Source of the DNA: Tannerellaceae bacterium
Lineage (GTDB): Bacteria; Bacteroidota; Bacteroidia; Bacteroidales; Tannerellaceae
NCBI GenBank assembly: GCA_031276545.1
Contig: JAISMW010000037.1
Location: 1 to 53,436 of the forward strand
DNA length: 53,436 bases
Direction of reading: 5' to 3'
The number at the start of each line of letters is the position of its first letter. The first letter of the stretch is position 1. Below, piece by piece: positions 48,773-53,436 of this stretch. Under the pieces are notes generated by a model. That model was not told the DNA's origin. It searched no databases and was given only the letters and a program-made list of their open reading frames with translations. The position numbers and the translations under genes are program-made.

Positions 48773-49887
48773 GAACAGAAACCTTCGACGACCTCCGTCC
48801 CTACCGCGACGAAGAAATCCCGGAAGCCATGAGCCGCATCACCCGCAGTGAATACTTCCCCATCCTGGCCTCCTTTGTATACCCCGGCCGGCCTGTAGAC
48901 GAAATAAAACAGATAATACAGAGCTATACAAGCATCAACGAGTTCCAGCAGCAAACGATGAAAGCCGTCAACGAACAAGTCATCGCACGCAGCATCCGAC
49001 GCTTCACCTGGCAGGGAATAGACGCCCTGGACAAAGAAGAAGCCTACCTCTTCGTCTCCAACCACCGCGACATCATGCTGGACTCCTCCCTCCTCCAGTA
49101 CGCCCTGCACTGCTCCGGATACCGGACTACCGAAATAACCTTCGGCAGCAACCTGATGAGCTCGCAACTGATCATAGACGTCGGCAAGTCAAACAAAATG
49201 TTCAAAGTCATCCGGGGAGGCAACGCCAAAGACTTTTATCACAACTCCCTCCACCTGTCGGAATACATGCGCCATACCCTGCTCAACAAGCGCGAATCCA
49301 TCTGGATAGCCCAGCGGAACGGACGAACCAAAGACGGAATAGACGCCACCGAACAAGCGCTCGTCAAACTCTTCTACATGAGTTTCCCCTCCGACCCGGT
49401 AAAGGCGCTGCTCGACCTGCACATCGTGCCGGTCTCCATCGCCTACCAATGGGAACCCTGCGACCAGCGGAAGGCGCTCGAACTGTACACCCTCCGACGT
49501 ACAGGCGCCTACACCAAAAAGCCGGGCGAAGACCTGGAAAGCATCCTCACCGGCCTCATGCAGCCAAAAGGCGACGTACACATCACCGTAGGCACGCCCC
49601 TGCAGGCCGCAGACCTGGAACCCCTGAGGGGATGGCCGAACAACAAGTTCAACCGCCAGGTAGCCGCCCTTCTGGACGAGCAAATCCGCCGGAATTACCG
49701 CCTGAACTGCAACAACTACATCGCCCACGATCTCCGTTCAAACAGCGAACGATATGCCTCCCACTATACGCCGGAAGAAAAAGAAACCTTTCAGGCACAT
49801 TTCCAGCAAGGACTCTCCCCCGAAGTGGAAGACAAAGCGCTGCTCAGCGACATCTTCCTGGGAATTTACGCCAACCCGGTGAGATAA
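48769..49887 (+). CDS. PlsC-like glycerol acyltransferase
   Basis: 372 residues. LFVSNHRDIMLDSSLL carries the catalytic His/Asp block in the NHRDI(V/M)LD form known from Bacteroidota glycerol acyltransferases, and WIAQRNGRTKDGIDATE replaces the usual FPEGTR. It likely adds an acyl chain to a glycerol-type lipid, which could be the anchor of the pigment or a membrane lipid. It overlaps the ligase gene and is followed by the outer-membrane protein gene 5 bases later. Confidence 0.85.
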   Translation: MRTETFDDLRPYRDEEIPEAMSRITRSEYFPILASFVYPGRPVDEIKQIIQSYTSINEFQQQTMKAVNEQVIARSIRRFTWQGIDALDKEEAYLFVSNHRDIMLDSSLLQYALHCSGYRTTEITFGSNLMSSQLIIDVGKSNKMFKVIRGGNAKDFYHNSLHLSEYMRHTLLNKRESIWIAQRNGRTKDGIDATEQALVKLFYMSFPSDPVKALLDLHIVPVSIAYQWEPCDQRKALELYTLRRTGAYTKKPGEDLESILTGLMQPKGDVHITVGTPLQAADLEPLRGWPNNKFNRQVAALLDEQIRRNYRLNCNNYIAHDLRSNSERYASHYTPEEKETFQAHFQQGLSPEVEDKALLSDIFLGIYANPVR

Positions 49888-49892
49888 AAGCC

Positions 49893-52421
49893 ATGCGCCC
49901 CCCCCTCCTTCGCCTTATCGGCCTCCCCCTGGTTTTGCTGATACCGGCAGCCCCGCAGGCGCAGCAGATAACCGTAGCCGAAGGCAGCGTGCGCGATTCA
50001 CTCAGCGGAACCCCGCTCCCATACGCCTCCGTCGTCTTCGAAGATTCTTCGCAGGGGACGGCAACCGACAGCGAAGGATCCTTCCATCTGCAAAGCCGGC
50101 AGGGATACGCCCGCCTGACGGTACGCCTGCTGGGATACGAAACAAAAACAGTCCCGCTACAGCCCGGTGCCGTCAACCGAGTGGAGGTACTTCTCCCGCC
50201 CGTTGCCTACGAGCTGGAGCACATCGTAGTCCGCCCCGGACGCGAACGCTACACGCGGCGGAACAATCCCGCCGTGGAACTCATCCGAAACGTGATTGAG
50301 CACAAACAACAGAACCGTATCGAAGCACAAAACGAATACAAAGTGGAGGTGTACGAAAAACTTTCCCTCGCCCTCGACTACCCCTCCTATATAGAGCGAA
50401 GCCGCCGGATGAAGCCCTTTGCCGGCCTGAAAAACTATGTCGATACGTCGGAATTTACCGGAAAACCGGTACTGACCCTGTCCATACGGGAATCGCTCGC
50501 CGACCGCTATTACCGGAAAACTCCCCGGCAAGAAAAGCAGACAGTCCGGGCCTCCCGCCGCCAAGGTATCGACCGAACGCTGGACGAAAGCGGAACCATC
50601 TCCGAAAACCTGAAAGAAATATTCCGGGACGTAAACCTCTTCGACAACGACGTCGCCCTGATGATAAACCGCTTCGTAAGCCCCCTCTCCTCCGTGCTGG
50701 CAACAGCCTACTACAAATATTACCTCCTCGACACCCTCCATGTGGCAGGCGAGCCCTGCGTGAGCCTGGCCTTCGCCCCCTTCAACAGCCAAAGCTACGG
50801 CTTCACCGGAGTGCTGTACATCACCCTGGACGGCTCCTACGCCGTAAAAAAGGCACAACTGAACGCTCCCCGCCACATCCATCTGAACTGGGTGAACAAG
50901 CTGCGCATCGAACAGGAGTTCGCCCGCACAGACAGCGGTACATGGGCCTTAAGCCTGGAGCATACCTACGCCACCTTTGCCCCCGTGCCGGGCACGCCCC
51001 AACTGTACGCACACCGCCTCCGCAGCTTTAAGGGATACAACTTTGCTCCCGGAGCAGCAGAACCGGAGCTTCCGCCCGATTCCTTCCGCCGGGAATACCG
51101 GCACATCCCCCTCCCTGAGAAGGAAGACGAACTGCCCAACCTCCTGGCCGAACTGAAACGGATACCGCCGTACAATGCCGGTATCAAAACCTTCGAGATA
51201 CTGGTATCGGACCATGTCCCGACGCATCCCGACAAGGAAAGGAGCCGCTTCGACTTCGGGCCGCTGAGCTCCACCTTCAGCTCAAATTACGTGGAGGGCT
51301 TCCGCATGAGGGCAGGGGGCATGACGACGGCCAACCTCCATCCGCAATGGATGGCCTCCGGCTATATCGCCTACGGGTGGAAAGACCGCCGACCGAAATA
51401 CCGTGCCGGACTGATCTACAACTTCGCCCCCAGGATATACCACGAAAAGGAATTTCCCGTCCACTACCTCTCGCTTACGCACAGATACGATATGGATGTA
51501 CCGGGACGGCGCTTCCTGTTCACGGACAACGATCATCTGGCGCTGTCCTTCAGCGCCGGTGCGCCGGTCACTCGGATGCAATACCTCCGCACAACCGAAC
51601 TTCAATACGAAAAGGAGTGGCTCAATCATCTCTCCCTCCTACTTTGGGCAAAGCACGAATACAGCGAAGCCGCCGGCGCCCTGGAGTACCTCCGGTATGA
51701 ACCGGACGGCAACCTCCTTCCGACGCCCGGTTTTACCACCTCGGAGGCCGGTATCCGGCTGCGCTATGCCCCCGGCGAGAAAGCCTACAACAGCCGCAAA
51801 GGGAGGCACACGGTCTTCAATCTCTCGAAAGATGCACCGGTCTTCACACTCTCCCACCGGACAGGCCTCGGAGGCATTTTCGGCGATTACCGCTACCACC
51901 ATACCGAGGCCGGGTTCGGAAAGCGCTTCTGGCTATCTTCCTTCGGACATATCGACGCCGTCTGGAAAGCCGGATACCTGTGGAACCGGGTGCCCTTCCC
52001 GCTGCTGATACTTCCCTCTGCCAACCCTTCCCTGAGTATTCAGGCCGAAACCTTCGCCATGATGCGCCCTATGGAATTTGTAGCAGACCGCTACACGTCC
52101 TTCTTCCTCACCTATTATATGAAAGGCTGGATACTGAACCGCATACCCCTTGTCCGCCGCCTGGCCTTGCGCGAAGTCCTTTCGATAAGCGGCCTGTACG
52201 GCAGCCTGTACGACAAAAACAATCCGCAACAGAATCCCGAAGGGCTTTTCGCTTTTCCCGACGGCACGAAGCCCCTCGGCGCGACGCCCTACCTCGAAGC
52301 AAGCGTCGGCCTGGACAACATCTTCCGCATCCTGCGCATAGATTATTATCGCCGGCTAAGCCCGCCCAATCCCGGCATCTCCCCCCACGGCTTCCGCATC
52401 GCCATGCGTTTCACCTTCTGA
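49893..52421 (+). CDS. outer-membrane protein with carboxypeptidase-like domain and DUF5686
   Basis: 842 residues: a signal peptide (LVLLIPAAPQAQ), a CarboxypepD_reg-like beta domain (SVRDSLSGTPLPYASVVFED, about 30-110), then a long DUF5686-type barrel ending in RIAMRFTF with the C-terminal Phe of outer-membrane proteins. The ATG at 49893 comes right after the acyltransferase stop; longer frames upstream are overlap artefacts. It is last in the operon. DUF5686 proteins are widespread in Bacteroidota with unclear roles; here it could help place the product at the surface, but it may be just a neighbour. Confidence 0.85.
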   Translation: MRPPLLRLIGLPLVLLIPAAPQAQQITVAEGSVRDSLSGTPLPYASVVFEDSSQGTATDSEGSFHLQSRQGYARLTVRLLGYETKTVPLQPGAVNRVEVLLPPVAYELEHIVVRPGRERYTRRNNPAVELIRNVIEHKQQNRIEAQNEYKVEVYEKLSLALDYPSYIERSRRMKPFAGLKNYVDTSEFTGKPVLTLSIRESLADRYYRKTPRQEKQTVRASRRQGIDRTLDESGTISENLKEIFRDVNLFDNDVALMINRFVSPLSSVLATAYYKYYLLDTLHVAGEPCVSLAFAPFNSQSYGFTGVLYITLDGSYAVKKAQLNAPRHIHLNWVNKLRIEQEFARTDSGTWALSLEHTYATFAPVPGTPQLYAHRLRSFKGYNFAPGAAEPELPPDSFRREYRHIPLPEKEDELPNLLAELKRIPPYNAGIKTFEILVSDHVPTHPDKERSRFDFGPLSSTFSSNYVEGFRMRAGGMTTANLHPQWMASGYIAYGWKDRRPKYRAGLIYNFAPRIYHEKEFPVHYLSLTHRYDMDVPGRRFLFTDNDHLALSFSAGAPVTRMQYLRTTELQYEKEWLNHLSLLLWAKHEYSEAAGALEYLRYEPDGNLLPTPGFTTSEAGIRLRYAPGEKAYNSRKGRHTVFNLSKDAPVFTLSHRTGLGGIFGDYRYHHTEAGFGKRFWLSSFGHIDAVWKAGYLWNRVPFPLLILPSANPSLSIQAETFAMMRPMEFVADRYTSFFLTYYMKGWILNRIPLVRRLALREVLSISGLYGSLYDKNNPQQNPEGLFAFPDGTKPLGATPYLEASVGLDNIFRILRIDYYRRLSPPNPGISPHGFRIAMRFTF

Positions 52422-52459
52422 TGACAGGGGATTTGTTTTAACGTGGGGCGTGCAAACAG

Positions 52460-53188
52460 TCAAAAGATGACGGATTTCAGCAAGCAGAAGAGCTTCCCGA
52501 TGTGTGGGACAATGTGTGGGACAATACTTATCGCTAACCCCAAGAACCCTATCGTTAATCCCCATCGCCCTAATCGGATGCTTAATATGGCGAGGCGGTC
52601 GTTCGTCTCCTGTTTTTGACGGATATTCCCTATAAGTGTCGTATTTTCGACTAAAACTCCATCCACTTTGTCAAGTTTGATTATATTGAAAGAAAGTAAG
52701 GCTTTGTTGATTTCGTATATTTTGGCGTCCCAAAGATTCTTGTTTTCAATTTGCAGTAACCGGATATTTTGTAGTGCATTGTGTATATTCAAAGCTGTTC
52801 GGCGCCGGGTTTTATGTTCGTCTTCACCAGGAGAATCACGAAGGCCTTCCAGTCTGCACGAGTTGTTATAATACGAATGCTGCAATGTTTTATAGTAAAT
52901 GGACTCCCCCAATGCGTCATGACACAAAGCGTCAATATGGGGATGTGCATCCTGTCCTTTCGTTAGCAGATAAAGAAAACGTTCTTTTTTGTCTTCAGTG
53001 TTCTCTACCTCCTTTTCCCTTTCCCTTTCTTTTATCTCCGTCAATTTACTGATAATGTTTTCCCTATATGCGAGAATTTTTTTTTCGTATTCTTTAAGAT
53101 AATGAGTCAAGGCATCATTATCTCTGCCTTTTATACATATTGGAATTTCCCGCACCAAGCCTTTTAAAGCCGAATCCCGATCTGCCAC
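52460..53188 (-). CDS. hypothetical protein with C-terminal membrane segment
   Basis: 242 residues from a GTG at 53188 (no ATG precedes the first conserved-looking part). I do not recognise it. A charged coiled-coil-like stretch (ISKLTEIKEREREKEVENTE) lies near residues 45-65, and one hydrophobic segment near the end (RWGLTIGFLGLAISIVPHIV) is followed by a doubled VPHI motif. The DNA is clearly more AT-rich than the cluster on its left, so it probably has another history. It is convergent with the cluster and ends 38 bases after it. Confidence 0.6.
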   Translation of the reverse strand: MADRDSALKGLVREIPICIKGRDNDALTHYLKEYEKKILAYRENIISKLTEIKEREREKEVENTEDKKERFLYLLTKGQDAHPHIDALCHDALGESIYYKTLQHSYYNNSCRLEGLRDSPGEDEHKTRRRTALNIHNALQNIRLLQIENKNLWDAKIYEINKALLSFNIIKLDKVDGVLVENTTLIGNIRQKQETNDRLAILSIRLGRWGLTIGFLGLAISIVPHIVPHIGKLFCLLKSVIF

Positions 53189-53401
53189 ATGGTATTCATG
53201 CCTATGAAATAAACTTTTATGATTATCCGCAACCTGTCTTTTCCTGATTTAGGTTGACTGTTTACCAGTCTTATCGCGTAGAAGAGTTGACCCTGATTAA
53301 TAATTATAACTGATATTGACTTTGTTGCAACGGTAGTCAAAAAACATGAAAAGTGGGTTATTGGATGTATTTTTGTATTTGTCAACAAAAAACACAAATA
53401 C

Positions 53402-53436
53402 ATGAGTACCTCTCCAACAACCCGGAACAAAAGTAA
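53402..53436 (+). CDS. possible start of a gene cut by the window edge
   Basis: An ATG at 53402 reads MSTSPTTRNKS to the last bases with no stop. TATTTTTG (53368-53375), a full TAnnTTTG match, lies 26 bases before it, though no TTTG is found at the proper -33 distance. Too short to identify. Confidence 0.35.
   Translation, partial: MSTSPTTRNKS

Noticed and set aside
29049..52421. Flexirubin/dialkylresorcinol cluster
   Set aside because: No DarA- or DarB-type gene and no ammonia-lyase are present in the window, so the aryl-polyene type fits better.
53164..53430. 88-codon minus-strand frame at the right edge
   Set aside because: Overlaps the better 242-residue frame and an AT-rich promoter-like region; no family resemblance.

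Overview
The window looks like chromosomal DNA of a Bacteroidales-type Bacteroidota bacterium, perhaps Tannerellaceae- or Porphyromonadaceae-like; the genus is a guess. Supporting this are several promoters of the Bacteroidota form TTTG-N19/20-TAnnTTTG, a TamL lipoprotein paired with TamB, an outer-membrane protein of DUF5686 type, and the gene order tRNA-Tyr/Gly/Thr - tuf - tRNA-Trp - secE - nusG - rplKAJL - rpoBC.

Left part (1-25.3 kb), all on the minus strand. From right to left in coordinates, i.e. in order of transcription: the tRNA-tuf-secE-nusG-ribosomal protein-RNA polymerase superoperon (25.3-12.0 kb, with an rplL/rpoB attenuator and a strong terminator after rpoC); a 1.1 kb gene-free stretch with a 42-bp tandem repeat array; a tamB-tamL-C69 peptidase-sirtuin operon (10.95-1.86 kb); and rplY-pth-hslR (1.75-0.19 kb). 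The 5' end of tamB is odd: the only good promoter overlaps the only candidate TTG start, and a normal ATG start lies one base out of frame behind an A8 run.

Middle (25.5-29.0 kb): a K+/H+ antiporter gene, a gene-free stretch with stacked short palindromes and the remnant of an ISAs1-family element, and one intact ISAs1 element (1180 bp, 16-bp terminal identity, 10-bp target duplication). The intact copy ends 17 bp before the -33 box of the next operon.

Right part (29.0-52.4 kb), all on the plus strand: a 22-gene biosynthetic cluster, almost without gaps and with many ATGA and 8-bp overlaps. It carries two acyl carrier proteins, two complete ketosynthases, a ketosynthase-like chain-length-factor-type protein, a half-length ketosynthase-like protein, two hot-dog dehydratase-type domains (one fused to a family 2 glycosyltransferase), a thioesterase, an O-methyltransferase, acyltransferases, a LolA-like carrier, a small lipoprotein, an SMR-like membrane protein, an MMPL exporter fused to a PlsC acyltransferase and a Rossmann domain, two CrtI/RetSat-like flavoproteins, a B12-type radical SAM enzyme, an unknown small protein, a PaaK-like ligase and a DUF5686 outer-membrane protein. 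The content matches the aryl-polyene (APE) type of type II fatty-acid/polyketide pathway: an aryl starter is activated, extended on ACP by KS/CLF, dehydrated, methylated, joined to a glycolipid-like anchor and moved to the outer membrane. No ketoreductase, ammonia-lyase or DarA/DarB-type gene is visible. The radical SAM enzyme, the two flavoproteins, the half KS and the fusions set it apart from the enterobacterial APE clusters and make it the most interesting system in the window.

The right edge (52.46-53.44 kb) is AT-rich, with one hypothetical membrane-anchored protein on the minus strand and the first codons of a possible plus-strand gene.
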